Shown: positions 1 to 12,117 of the stretch, piece by piece
How the letters are laid out: each line of letters opens with the position of its first letter
Numbering within the stretch: the stretch's first letter is position 1
NCBI RefSeq assembly: GCF_004193775.1
Contig: NC_041011.1
Coordinates: 43,221,167-43,285,166, forward strand
Source of the DNA: Glycine soja
Lineage: Eukaryota > Streptophyta > Magnoliopsida > Fabales > Fabaceae
Length of the DNA stretch: 64,000 bases
Direction: 5' to 3'
Position numbers and translations under genes: made by a program
The notes under the pieces: generated by a model
Told to the model about the DNA's origin: nothing
Databases searched by the model: none
The model's input: the letters and a program-made list of their open reading frames with translations, nothing else

Positions 1-190
1 AAAAATTGAAAATTTTGATAGTCAAATTTGTGAAATTTTAAAATTTGGATGGTAAAATTTATAAAAAAAAATTAAGTGATATAATCTGTGAAATTATAAA
101 AGTTAAATGATAAAATTCATGAAAATAAAAGTTGAGTGATAAAATTTACATAATAAAAAAAATTAATGATAAAATTTTTAATTAAGTCAA
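1..190. repeat. Degenerate AT-rich tandem repeat
   Basis: The first 190 bases repeat a loose unit of about 35-40 bases built around 'gataaaatttgtgaaa' and 'aaaagttgagtga'. At least four copies can be followed by eye. It resembles internal parts of legume non-autonomous DNA transposons, but no terminal repeats are visible and the array may start outside the window. Confidence 0.45.
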
Positions 191-1099
191 AAATATACTC
201 AGTGACTCTATGTCCTGAGAAGAAGTATTTTTCTTTGCTAGCAATTTTTAATGTCATTGGAAATAAATAATATTGTATGTCTTTTGGGTAATATTAACCA
301 ATTCAAAATATACCTCTATAGCATTATTTATTGTAAAAAAAAAAATACAATATTACAAAAAAAATAATATAATACAAAATTATAAAATTTTGTGAATCTT
401 ATTTCTTATTCAATGACTCATGATTTTATAATTTCTAACAAATTTTGATTAATAATAAAAATTGTTATTGAATATCCTACTAGAACTTATCATCCGTATA
501 AAGTTACATAATCATATGATTTCCTCACATGATTATATAATGTTTCCAACATCGTGTTATAAAATATTACATTGCATTGTGTTCTTATATGAACGTGTAA
601 GGTGTTTTAAGCATGTTTCTTTCCAAATTTATCCCAATTTTAAAATAAAAAGAAAAGGAGTTTCCTAAAGTTGAAGACACCGTTATAAGAAATTAAAAAT
701 TGAGATTGCTTTGGACCAAAATGGGCTTTATCCTCTGTTTTATTCATCATCCTCCTTATCTTTCTACGGCTATTTTCATGGATTCTAATTCAAGATTGTA
801 TTTTCATGGATTCTTATCTTAATTATCTTATTCATCTTTCTCTTTTGAAAGGGTTTCTTATATTATTCATGCTTTCTTTAATTTAAATTCTTAATGACCA
901 ATTAGGGGATTTATTTAGGAAAAAAATATTAGTAATGTATGACCATTAACCATATTAATAGAATAAGAACGGTAATTGGCTTTTGCAATGAGATATGTTT
1001 TAATATTGAAAGGGAATAAGAAATTGAAGACTAATGCATAAGTAAAGGGAGATATGATTTTTACAAGATTTATAAAATTAATATATTTAAAAAATAATA

Positions 1100-1420
1100 A
1101 TAAATACTTGATGTTACCGACATATTTATCCATTTGTAATTTTCGATCAAATATTTTGTCGGTAATTTCTATTGATAAATCTATTGGTGACAAAATATCT
1201 CCTCTACTAGAATCGGTTGGAAATCCGTCGGTAATCATTTGTATTGTTGACAGATATTTTTGTTGGAAGAATCTATTGGTAATTATTTATTTTTTACTGA
1301 TTTTTTTGCCGATAAAACCGTCAGTAACTAAATTTGTCGGAAAAAACCATCACCAACACCATCAATGAGGCTATTTCCGACTTTGTCCATTGGTAATAGC
1401 AAAATTTCTTATAATATAGA
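1100..1420. mobile_element. Probable CACTA-like transposon remnant (subterminal repeats)
   Basis: A run of alternating-orientation short motifs (ttaccgaca, gtcggtaa, ccgtcggtaat, ttgccgat, ccgtcagtaa, tgtcggaaa, ttccgac) fills this block. Dense inverted copies of a GTCGGTAA-type motif are typical of the subterminal regions of some plant CACTA (En/Spm) elements. The block ends near a degenerate 'atttcttataata', which could be a decayed terminus. No transposase is present. Confidence 0.4.
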
Positions 1421-4400
1421 TTAACATTAATAATAGTACACATGCTATCATTCTATCATAACCTTTGTGCTAAAGTAACAACTATACCTTAAGCTGCACT
1501 ATAGTATCATAACACTTTTTTAAAAAAATACCATTTATTAAAAGAATATTAAGCATTAAGATTACATCTTCTTATTCAATTTTTATCTTAAGAAATAAAT
1601 TATTATTATAAATGTTTTAAATTCACACTAACAATATGTATGCATTGTAGATTTACATTAATACTATAATGTCCCTAAATTATATAGTTAGGGGTTCAAT
1701 CTCCAAACTCACATGTATGAATAAAGAAAAAATATTTCTCACTGAGAGGTAAACACATTTAAAGAGTAAAACTACTTGTTAGCGGCAAAAAAAATTAACC
1801 CAACTATATATTATGGGTGTGAATTCAAAATCATTTATTTAGTTAAAATAACTATGTGCTAGTTGATCCAAGTGCTCAGTAAAAAATTACTAAATAAAAA
1901 CACTCAAAACAAATTAATCTTCTTTATGTCTTGATAACTAAATAATTAATTCTTTTTGTATCATTAGACAAATAGTTTGTGAAAATTGATAAAATTATTT
2001 TTAATATATATGTATGCAAGTAAGCTATTATCAACTCTTTCCACCACGATGATTTTTCCCTCTTCGATCAGCAAAATGATCTTACCTTTTCAGAAGGGTC
2101 ACGATGCGGCTACTGTCTTTCCTAGTTCACTAATTTTTAAATCAAAACTACTCTCTTAAGTGCACACTTTCAACGATAGAGATCAGATAACTATCGATCT
2201 GTATAGCAATAACAAGTCATTAATTTCTATTGGTCACGTTTTCAATCAAGCGTACGTACTTTATTGTAATTAAAACAATTTAGTGCATTCTACAGTAAGC
2301 CACTCATTCTCCTTTCCCCCTTTTTCTCCTCCTATGTTTTTCATTTTGCTTCATATCGAGTATTCTACAATCTACACTTTAGTATTAAACTTAGTATTTC
2401 CTTGGCAAAAGACAAGTCAGTTAGAGGTGTGTAATCCATTATCCGCATGGGCATTGACTAGATAGCGTCATACTAGCATATAGTGGCAAGCATAACCTCA
2501 TATGCACGTAGCAGAACCCGTGCTTAATTAAAATAGCCAATTAAGGGAAATGGTCTACATGAGGTAACATAATCCATGTCCCCACTTTCCCCTGAATCTT
2601 GATTAGTTAAAAATGAATAATCAAGTACGTATGTACCCTCTTCATAAACTGACCAAATTTGCACCCAATATATTAATGCAATTGGTGTAGATTCCTGTAG
2701 TGGTATACTACTGCATAGTATTAATTTTTTAATGTTGCTGGAATCATGATTCATTAGGCTTAGACTTTGGTGTAAATATGATCTACATCATGTGCATTTG
2801 TAACCGCACTCTGTTTTGACAAGAGTATGGCCAAATCTATCTTTTTTCTATGCTTAATTGTGGCTTGTTAGGTATCAAATTGGGTGGCTGCTCTACATTA
2901 GTTCATGTTTTGAAAGACATATTATCGTATCCTTTTTAGTGTAATCTGAATATGACTTCTTATTCAGAAGGCATGTAATTAAGAATTGACTAGATCAATG
3001 GTTTATCAAATGCAAAATATATTATCTTACTTTCGGGATGAAATCAGTTATATCTTCATTTGTCAATGTGATACTTATTTTTTCACTGCAAAAAGCATTA
3101 GTGACATATTTGTGTTCTTACATCAATCAAATAAAACTCTAATTAAGCTACGATTAAGGAAACTTATGAGTTGACCCTACCATTATCATTTATAATATGT
3201 ATAATATTATAATAACCAAGCATGCATGCTTTATGATAATAAAAATAGTAGTGAGATATAGTGGCAATTCTCTTTGGCGATCACTACCAGTTATTTATTT
3301 AATATCAACATATAGACTTTATATTAGCACCGGAAGCTTTTTGCTATCTCTTCATTTCTGTTTCATTTTGTTATATGTAGATGTCGAGGGAAATGAATAT
3401 GATACATTTAGTGGTTAATTTGACCTGAAGACTAAGAGACAAAGATATTTTGCAAAAGTAAAATGAGAATTCAAATCATGTCAAATTTGGTTAGCTCGGT
3501 GCAGAGTAAAAAGGTGATGACATCGAAAATTATCTTTTCATAAAATTTAAAGCCAATAAAATATTAGACGTGTGTGAAAACCAAAAAGAACATGAAAAAT
3601 ATTGAAGTGGGGTGAATGAAATTCTTTTATTCACATATCTGACAAATCATATACTAGTAGAGTAGAAGTTAGGAGGCATACAGATCACACCACAATTACC
3701 TTTCACAAAAGCACTATATTGTCAATTGGGTCCATTATCTCCACATGCTTAAGAAGCAAAAAAGATTCATTCAATTGGGTCCCATTTTTTTTTTATTATT
3801 TACAGGTGACATGACAATGAAAAGCTCATGGGATCAAATAAATTAGTGAATATTCTCCTTAAAATTTTAACCTTGTTGTAAGAAAGTTAAGATGCAGCTC
3901 ATAACTACATTAATTCATTCTCTACCACATCACCGCCCCACCAAGGAGTGTTAAAAAAGGAGGAAAAGAGGAATCAAACAAGAGGGTGGTTACTTTTGTT
4001 ATAAGTAATAATGGCCAAGCAAATCTGGGAAGAGTCTGCTTGTACTTGAAGAGCATAGTTTGAACATGACTGTAGAACTTTTAAAGTGGAACCAAAACCA
4101 TATCTTTCCATTGATTGCTTGTTACATTTATCACATAACATAAGGATCTCTTCTTTCCAAATGAAAAAGACATTTAACATTGCACCATTACATTCCCCAT
4201 CCGCAATTCAAGTGTGCAAGTTAGTACTTGTCTCACTTTTTGGTCAACCTGTCCAATCATCATGGGGACAGATGAACTAATAAATCAGGATCCGTGTCAA
4301 TTGAATGTTTTTTCTTTGACAATCTTTAAGCTTTTTCGTCCAATTTATTTTTCTCTTGCTCTTTCCTTTTAACACTCACTGCCAGCCAAAAAGCTTAGAC

Positions 4401-6164
4401 ACCTAAAATTTGTTGCCATTGCCACTGTTTAATGTCTTTGATAAACTTAAAATCGTTCCATTGGTGCACCAATTTTTTAATACTTCCATGTTTCACTAAC
4501 CTATGCAGATATTAATATATTATTAATTATTAATTTCCATCATGTTTTAAGGATGTTTTCTAACCTATCTACGTGGAATTATTGATTTCTTTTCTTAGAC
4601 CAAACAGATTTAGTGAAATTATGGAGGAGATGAAAACATTAGCCTTCGAAGCTTATAGATGTATGAATCATATTTAGTACCATAGGTTTTACCATTTGAT
4701 TTCACATGGTGGTTGGAGTCAATCCAGTTTTAGAATACAGAATGTATATAATGAATGGCTCTCCTTTAAGTGGGGATTGGAACATTCAATTTCTTTAATA
4801 TATTTTTCTTTGTTTGATAATGTTCTTTTGATTAACAAGAAAAGGGCAAGACCAGTCAGCTTTCTGAGTGGAGAATGTATAAAATAGTGACAGAGACATT
4901 ACCGGTAAGCCAAACCAAACTGGAAAATTGATAAAGAAAGAAAGTAGTAAAAAAGGAAAGCAACAAAGTGAAATGCACAGCAGAGTTCTTTGGCATATTC
5001 TTATTTGGTGCCATTAATCAGATCACATCTACATAACCTAACTCCAATTTCCAATACATGCTTCCTCTAGGCTAGCTTGAGACAAAAAATTCTTGCTGTA
5101 TACTTCCGATTCTTTTTACTTATTGTTTTATTAAAAAAATAATTAATTTTTGAAAACTCAAGATGTTTTCTCGGACTCCACACCAGTTGATCTATGTATT
5201 TAGTGGTAAATTTGTTCATTTGTGTTAAACTTATTTTTAATCTTTTTTCTCTTATTTATTATTTTAACATTTCATATAGACGGCTATTCTTTCTCTTTTT
5301 AATAAAGCATAATTGAGAAAATAATAATTAATATTGTGTTGAAAATTTAAAATGATAGGTAAATAAAACCAAATTTTTTCAAGGGTGACAGATATCAGTC
5401 CATGATTTCGAAAGGTCTTCCAATAATTCGATGTGAGATTGGTTGATGGCACAAGAAAAATTGTCGACATCCTTATAATATGTAAGTAATAACGAAGAAA
5501 AGCATGTAATTAGTACAATAAGGGCCCATTATGGAATTCACCGTGAGAGCACTGAAATTGGCATCAATTGCTACTTTCCATTCGACAAATGAATATTTAA
5601 TCTGTATGGAAAGATCAAGAAGATGCACCTAAGGAGACATTATCATATCATCCATTGCAGAGCACTGAAAGAATATGAAACAGTACTTCCTGCTTTTCCT
5701 AGGTTATCAAATATCAAACTACAGGCCAAGATTTCTTCTATTGTGATTGATTAATTAGTAGTGGCATATCATGTATTGTTCTGAACTACCAAAAAGTCAC
5801 ATTTGACAGGTTATATACGTTATCATGACGCGAATATCATCATGGTACGTTGATGATTCTACAATTACTGTAAAATGTTGCTTAATAAAATAGTTTACAC
5901 AAATAAATTCTTCACCGCTTTCTTACACAACTTTGTGAATTTTTAAATTATGGTTCCACTCTAGTGTGGTTGGGTTGGGCGTGACAATAGAGTATTCCAA
6001 GAAAATAACCATGGGCCTTGTATGTAGAAATTTGGGCTCGCTGCTTTTATTCAATTAACCCAATAGATATTTGAGTCCAACTATTCACACTTCATATCTT
6101 CTTCTTTACCCTACTCTGGTTTTTTGCTTTTTAAATTCCTATTCTACCCCTCCCCGGCCCCTAG

Positions 6165-6186
6165 TGGAAACTAGTTTCCATTTTGC

Positions 6187-6234
<48 letters not shown>

Positions 6235-6460
6235 CAGAACTATTTTCTGTTTTGTTATAATAAAAATATTTGAAATTAGTTTCCATTGCGATTTATAAAT
6301 TGGCACTTCACTATCTCAACTTTTAGTAAATAATGGAAATTAGTTTTGTTGTGTAGTCATTGTGTATTTTAAATTGACTCTTTCATATCTCAACTTGCAT
6401 ATATTACACAATGAAAACTAATTTCTTTGTATAGTCAGATGCAATAGAAATTAGTTTTCA
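6165..6460. repeat. Cluster of GAAACTAGTTTC-like palindromic motifs
   Basis: A 16-bp perfect palindrome TGGAAACTAGTTTCCA lies at 6165-6180. Related motifs follow at about 6271 (gaaattagtttccatt), 6330 (aatggaaattagttttg), 6409 (atgaaaactaatttc) and 6444 (atagaaattagttttcat). Similar motifs recur near 39049 and 39083 inside another inverted-repeat element, so this may be the body of a related non-autonomous transposon whose ends I cannot define. Confidence 0.4.
6187..6232. repeat. (TAA)n microsatellite
   Basis: About 15 uninterrupted TAA units. Confidence 0.95.
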
Positions 6461-7033
6461 TCAAAGATATTTTTGTAAAAAAGGAAAAGATGGCATTTCA
6501 AAGATGAAAAATGTGAGTATAAATGGTAATTTCTTTCTATTAATCCATTAAGTTCGGGTGGAAATAGTCTAATATAAGTAAGGTGAAAATAATCCAAACA
6601 TCTTAGGAGCTTACAACCTAGTCTACCAAGGCCTGATTTGTGAAAGCCCAAAGCAATCAGTAATACAATAATGATATGTTTTGTGAAATGAGTGAAAAAA
6701 TAAATAAAAAAATGTGGGAAAAAAAGCTAATAGAAAGATGATAAACAGTGTGATAGGAAAATAAGAAGAAAAAGAAATATAAGAACAAAAGGATGCACAA
6801 AATATTATTAGGTCAGGACTCATGAGACGGCAGAATGAACTTAAGGCAAATTAACAAGACAATGATTAAGGCATGAAATCCAGTTGGCATTCCTATGTTT
6901 GAAGGAGACCGGCATGTAAGAATTAAATTGTTAAGCATATTTCATCTTTATGCCTAAAGACAATTGCATGAGCCATTTCAAATTGTTTCATAAAGTCGAT
7001 GTTCCCAAACGAAATTGTTCTCTGTGAACTGGG

Positions 7034-7047
7034 TATTTATATATAAG
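7034..7047 (+). promoter_or_regulatory. TATA box of the PLAC8-like gene
   Basis: The string TATTTATATATAAG lies about 120 bases upstream of the chosen ATG (7163). It is followed by a pyrimidine-rich leader ('atcctctcgatctagct'), which suits a plant core promoter with a transcript start near 7065-7075. Confidence 0.55.
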
Positions 7048-7162
7048 AACAACCCCAAACTGAAGAAGCTCATATCCTCTCGATCTAGCTGAAATATCTC
7101 CGTGCCATCGTTTCATTTGGTTCTCACAATTTTATCTTAAGTATTTTCTTTGTATCTGAAAC

Positions 7163-8325
7163 ATGTTGGGTGGTCGTTCTTTCCCTCCCAAATGGTCAGC
7201 TAAATTCTGTGACTGTGGAGAAGATCCTAAGACATGTACAATTTTTATCTATATTTATATTTATATTATATAATATATGTAGTTCCGAGAAATGGATGAA
7301 ATACAAACATCACCTCCTAAATTATTATTTTTTTATACGATACAATTCAATCAAATTTGATTTCTTACATGATTCAATGATTAATTTGTAATGAATATTA
7401 ATGCAGGTTTGATAACTTGCTGTCTACCGTGCGTTACCTTTGGCCAAATTGCAGAAATTGTGGATGAAGGGCGTAGTTGTAAGATCAATGAAAGAAGAAA
7501 TAAACAAAATATTATAATTGCTATTTTACTATGCTATATTGATCATAATTTAGTTTGATCTGTGATATCTAATAATAATATCTTTCGTGCATGGTTTTGA
7601 ATATGTGAGAATGCAGCTTGCTTTGGACAAGGGTGTGCCTATGGGTTACTTATGTTGGTGACGTGTCACTGGCTCTACTCGTGCCTTTACAGAGAGAAAC
7701 TGAGATCAAAGTTTGGGTTACCAGCGGAACCTTGTTGTGATTGCTGTGTTAATTTCTGCTGCGAAGCATGTGCCTTGTGCCAAGAGCATGCTGAGCTTAA
7801 AGCAAGGGGTTTCGACCCTTCCAAAGGTATTACATATCTATCTAGAGAGTTTTTTTTTGGACAAATTAATTGTTAATTTGTTAGTGGGAGGAGTGTGATT
7901 TTGTTTTTATCATCTAACCTATCTTATATCTTGATTAAAAAATTCTTTATTTAGTCTAAATCAGACTTTTACAATTATTTTAAGATAATTATTTATCTTT
8001 TTTTATTCGTTTTGTTAATGATCTCTTACAAAATAGACTAAATTTAATTTTATTTAAATCAACAACGTGTGTTTTAAATACAACTACAAAACCCTTAATT
8101 AAAATGAAAAATTAAAGTTTGTGAATAACATAGTGCACCAAGACAACAAACTTTATCCATCATTTGATTCACTTACTCGCATCGTTTCGTTTTCAAATTG
8201 TGGTATTTAATTGCTCTTTTTCCTTTTTTGAAAAATTGAAGGTAAATATATTGCACAAATTATATGCAGGTTGGATTGGGCCACCAAATGCTCCTCCACG
8301 AATGCCACCTTCCATGTCTAGATGA
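7163..8325 (+). CDS. PLAC8 / plant cadmium resistance (PCR)-like protein, 4 exons
   Basis: Exons 7163-7235, 7407-7478, 7617-7826 and 8270-8325 join with GT/AG borders into 411 nt (136 aa). Domain: one PLAC8 (DUF614) domain over nearly the whole protein. Seen: W11 and C16-D-C18 near the N-terminus, C25-LITCC-L31-P-C33 followed by VTFGQIAEIVDEG, a hydrophobic segment at 56-73, a Cys-rich block (CCDCCVNFCCEACALCQEHAEL), and a Pro-rich C-tail. Family members (PCR, FW2.2, cell number regulators) are small plasma-membrane proteins that affect metal export or organ size; which role applies here is unknown. Odd point: the usual CCxxxxCPC or CLxxxxCPC motif reads CLxxxxLPC, so one Cys of the CPC triad is Leu. 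The copia element starts 223 bases after the stop, so it may lie in or near the 3' UTR. Confidence 0.88.
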
Positions 8326-8543
8326 TCCATCTGCCCCAACTCAGCACTACTGAAATTTCATATCATCAATACTGCTCGCTGTTTTTTTTTTTAAGAAATG
8401 CTTGTTGTTTTTCTTCTTTGCAAGTTGCAACTATAAAGGAAAAAAAAAAAAAAAACTGTTGTCCATTGCTTAGTAACGTTATGAAATATCATTTAGAATT
8501 CAGCTTACGAATTTTCTAATAATTTTTTCCATCGTTTATTATC
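8326..8543 (+). other. Probable 3' UTR of the PLAC8-like gene
   Basis: T-rich and A-rich DNA between the stop codon and the copia insertion. It holds a 16-base A run near 8440 and no coding signal. The insertion at 8549 may have shortened or replaced the original 3' end region. Confidence 0.4.
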
Positions 8544-8548
8544 ATTAT

Positions 8549-8736
8549 TGTTAAGAAAATGGTATCGGATGATTTTCATTGACATGAGACAGTGAATAAA
8601 TACATGATTTTCTCTATGATTACTGAGGATAAAATATCAAAACATAATCACAAATAAAAAAGAATAAAATATACAGGGATTTGGATCAATTACAATTCAA
8701 ATCATAGCTAATTCCTACAATTAATGGATTCTAACA
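8549..8736 (-). repeat. 3' LTR of the copia element (188 bp)
   Basis: Starts TG and ends CA, preceded by ATTAT. It lacks an 11-bp CT-rich stretch present in the other LTR. As the element reads right to left, this is its downstream LTR. Confidence 0.92.
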
Positions 8737-8745
8737 CCCCCTCTC
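8737..8745 (-). other. Polypurine tract
   Basis: Reads GAGAGGGGG on the minus strand, directly beside the 3' LTR. This is the expected plus-strand priming site of the retrotransposon. Confidence 0.8.
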
Positions 8746-11640
8746 AAGTTGGTGCATGAATGTCACACATTTCCAACTTGTCAATAGAATTACTAAGGGT
8801 CTTGGATGCTACTGCCTTGGTCAGCATATCAACATGTTGTTGTTCTGATTTTACAAAAGGAAAGACAATAATATCATCTTTAATCTTCTCTTTGATGAAA
8901 TGCAAATCAATTTCCACATGTGTTATACGATCATGTTGAACGGGGTTGTTAGCAATCTCTATGACTGATTTATTATCACAGTAAAGTTTTATTGCATCCT
9001 TTTGTTCATATTCAATATCCTTCAAGAGACTTCTAATCTATAACAGTTCACATATCCCAAATGTCATCCCTCTAAACTCTGCTTCAGCACTTGATCTAGC
9101 AACTACTTGTTGCTTTTTACTTCTCCAAGTTACTAGATTTCCTCCCGCAAAAGTGAAGTAGCCAGCAGTAGACGTTCTGTCATTTGCTGATCTAGCCCAA
9201 TCAACATCTGTATAACCCTTAACTTTGAGGTGACCATGATTTGAAAATAACAAACATTTTCCTAGTGCAAATTTTAAGTACCTTAATATCCGTTCAACAA
9301 CATTCATATGTGGTATTTTTGGGCCATGCATAAATTGGCTCACGACATTGACTGCATATGTTATGTCTGGTCTAGTATGAGACAAGTAAATTAGCTAGTC
9401 TTTGATATCTTCCTCTATCTGCACTGGTTGCATCAACACAATGAAAATTCTTGTGATTTTTTTCTATGGGAATATCAATTGGTTTACACCCAAATATTCT
9501 TGTTTCAGCTAACAAGTCTAAAACATACTTTCTTTGAGAAAGGAAAATATCATGCTTGGACCTTGCAACTTCGATCCCTAAAAAATATTTGAGATCTCCA
9601 AGTTGTTTCATGTCAAATTCAGAAACTAAATGTCTCTGTAAGTTTAAAATTTCATCAGAATCATTTTCGATCGCAATCATATCATTAACATATATTATCA
9701 ATACAATGATTTTATCTTGATTATGCTTGAGAAACAAGGTGGGATCAAAATTTTTTTGTGTGTAACCGAAAAACTTCATAGATCCACCTAGAATTTGCTA
9801 GAGCTTCTTCCAAATTACTAGGAGTAAATACAGTAGATAATTGAGATACAAAATTGACATATGATTTGGACAGCTTTTCAGATGACACGTAGTTGTTTAT
9901 GGGATATTTGACCTTATAATTAAGAATGGTTTCATACTTAATTGGGGGTTGTCCTCTATCAGTACAAAGTGGAAGAGTGTAAAGGCTCACTATAGGGTTA
10001 GAATTTGGGATAGAAGAGACATTGCATTGTATATCAGTGGAAACATAGTTTTGTGTATCAACAACAGAATGAAAAGGAGTAAAAGTTTCAGGTGATACTT
10101 CTACAAAATTATTTTTGGATTGGATCAATAGTGGATTTGAGGTTGAAGGAGAGATTATACATTCATATTCAGTCATATTCTCATTTACATTATTCTGAAT
10201 TTGATCCTCCATGTTCTCATCTTCATTATCTTGAATTCCATCCTCTATTGTTGTTGGCAGAATATCAAATAACTTGATATCTTGGTCAAGTCTATCATGA
10301 TTCTGCACCTCCAAATCACACCCCCTTTGAGGTGAAGAATGAAGTGTTTTTAAGGGAAAAAATATTTCATGCTCATGAAATGTAACATCAATTGATACAA
10401 AAAATCTTTTTGTAGATGGATGATAGGCCTTGTATCCCTTTTGAGTGGTGTTGTATCTCACAAAAATACATTTCATTGCTCTAGATTTTAATTTTGTTCA
10501 TTGGTGAGGATGCAAATGCACATATATGACACAACCAAAAATATGGGATGGTAAATGATTGAAAAAATTAAGGGTGAAATGATGAGAAAGGATATTAAGA
10601 GGTCTCTTAAAGTTTAACACACTCGAGGGAACTCTATTAATAAGATAAACTGCAGAGCTTAAAGCTTCACCCCATAAGTAAGTAGGAATATTACCATCAA
10701 TCAATAGTGATCTAGTAACCTAAAAAAGATGTCTATTTTTTCTCTCGGCTACTCCATTTTGCTTAGGGGAATTAGGACATGATGTTTGATGAAGAATACC
10801 AACATATTTCATAAAATTTGTCAACTCATTTTTGTAGTATTCCCCTCCATTATCAAACCTGAGTATCTTTATTGGAGTATTAAATTGTGTGCTTATCATT
10901 TAGTGAAAAACTTGAAAAACATTACACACATCACTTTTGCATTTAAGAAGGTATGACCAAGTCATTCTTGTACAATCATCCACAAATATGTGTGGGAAGA
11001 GGGGCAGGTCCTCAAACATCAATGTGAATAATAGAGAAATGAGCATTAGCCCTATTGTTATTTATAGGAAAAGTAACGTGATGACTTTTTGCCATTATAC
11101 AAGTTTCACATTTAAAATCAGAGATATGACAATGGTTAAACAACGAATGAAATAATCTCTTAAGGTAGCTAAAAGATGGATGTCCTAATCGGTTATGTCA
11201 TTGCCAAATATCTTTTTTATTCTTAGCTTGTGTTTCATCACTTATAGAATGAGTTAGTTCTTTTCCTTTGGTATATTAAGAATTACCTTCAAGATAGTAT
11301 AATCCTTTACTTCTTTTACCACTATTAATATTCTCATTCATATGTATATTTTATAGAGTACAATATGTGGGAAAGAACAAAAAAACACAGTTATGAGACT
11401 TGATTAATTGACTAATACAGAGAAGATTGCAATTGAGAGAAGGAATAAAAAACACATTGGAAATGGATAACAAAGGAGAAATGGATATTGTATCACTACC
11501 CATAACTGGGGAAGAAACACTATTAGCATTTATAATGGCTGAAACAGAACTATTAGAGGAAAACTGTGTAAATATATTTTTATCACAAATCATATGGTTT
11601 GTTGCACATGTATCAATTATCTAATCACTACCCTTAGTAA
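8744..11640 (-). pseudogene. Copia pol remnant (protease, integrase, RT, RNase H), broken
   Basis: Read right to left on the minus strand. The protease active-site region (about 11640-11590) has DTCATNHM where DSGATDHM is usual, so the catalytic Ser-Gly is altered. An HHCC zinc finger and integrase core follow (about 11200-10500): the DNGGEY and SPKQNGVAERKNRHL motifs are clear, but a TAG interrupts just after the latter. The linker and variable region is at 10476-9745. At about 9785 the text jumps from the 'ALANSRW' start of reverse transcriptase to the FGYTQ...DPTLF region, so the fingers and first palm part are deleted. The remaining RT (9779-9372) has YVND in place of the YVDD catalytic box. 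RNase H (9385-8744) keeps DVDWA, SSAEAE and the LYCDN-SVIEIANNP region, with a frame break near 9030. Not functional. Confidence 0.88.
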
Positions 11641-11900
11641 CAATAGAAAAACCACAAATTGGTTGAAATATACTTGACTTAGCAACAAATCCAGTACCAG
11701 CGATGAAGTTGTCCTTGGGAGACTCCACCTTTTTTCATTTTTGGTCATTCAGGATAATTTGTATCATCAAGATGCTCAGGTGTAAGGATTGAAGATAGAT
11801 CCTGCATATGTAGAGCAGAATCTAATCTATTTGACCTATTTTTCATTTTCGTATTCAGAAGTTAATCTCCAATTCCTAAAGAAGAAAGGTAATTGTAGTT

Positions 11901-11913
11901 GGCTCTCATACCA
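11901..11913 (-). other. Primer binding site, initiator tRNA-Met type
   Basis: Reads TGGTATGAGAGCC on the minus strand, immediately next to the 5' LTR. The usual plant copia site, complementary to the 3' end of initiator tRNA-Met, is TGGTATCAGAGCC; one base differs here. Confidence 0.85.
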
Positions 11914-12112
11914 TGTTAAGAAAATGGAATCGGATGATTTTCATTGATATGAGACCGTGAATAAATACATGATCTTCTCTACCCTCTCTCCATGATTATT
12001 GAGGACAAAATATCAAAACAAAATTACAAATAAAAAAGGAAAAAATATACAGGGATTCAGATCAATTACAATTCAAATCATAGCTAATCTCTATAATTAA
12101 TAGATTCTAACA
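11914..12112 (-). repeat. 5' LTR of the copia element (199 bp)
   Basis: TG...CA ends, with the same termini as the left LTR. It carries an extra CCCTCTCTCCA-like stretch. Followed by the ATTAT duplication at 12113-12117. Confidence 0.92.
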
Positions 12113-12117
12113 ATTAT

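Larger units (their letters stand above)
191..7030. other. Intergenic, AT-rich, no supported gene
   Basis: No open frame here has convincing protein character or consistent splice sites. Within it lie a probable CACTA-type remnant (about 1100-1420), a short TAA microsatellite (6187-6232) and a family of palindromic 'GAAACTAGTTTC'-like motifs (6165-6460). A 14-bp perfect palindrome AAGCATGCATGCTT, containing an RY-type CATGCA motif, sits near 3220. The last few hundred bases are presumably the promoter of the PLAC8 gene. Confidence 0.6.
8549..12112 (-). mobile_element. Ty1/copia LTR retrotransposon, internally deleted and inactive
   Basis: Both LTRs begin TGTTAAGAAAATGG and end GATTCTAACA, flanked by a 5-bp target-site duplication ATTAT (8544-8548 and 12113-12117). 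The element is read on the minus strand: the primer binding site is beside the right LTR, the polypurine tract beside the left. The domain order protease, integrase, reverse transcriptase, RNase H is that of copia. At 3.56 kb it is shorter than a full copia element. Almost all of gag and the N-terminal half of reverse transcriptase are missing, and the remaining frame has stops and shifts, so it is non-autonomous. By eye the LTRs differ at about 16 positions plus an 11-bp indel, which means an old insertion. Confidence 0.93.
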
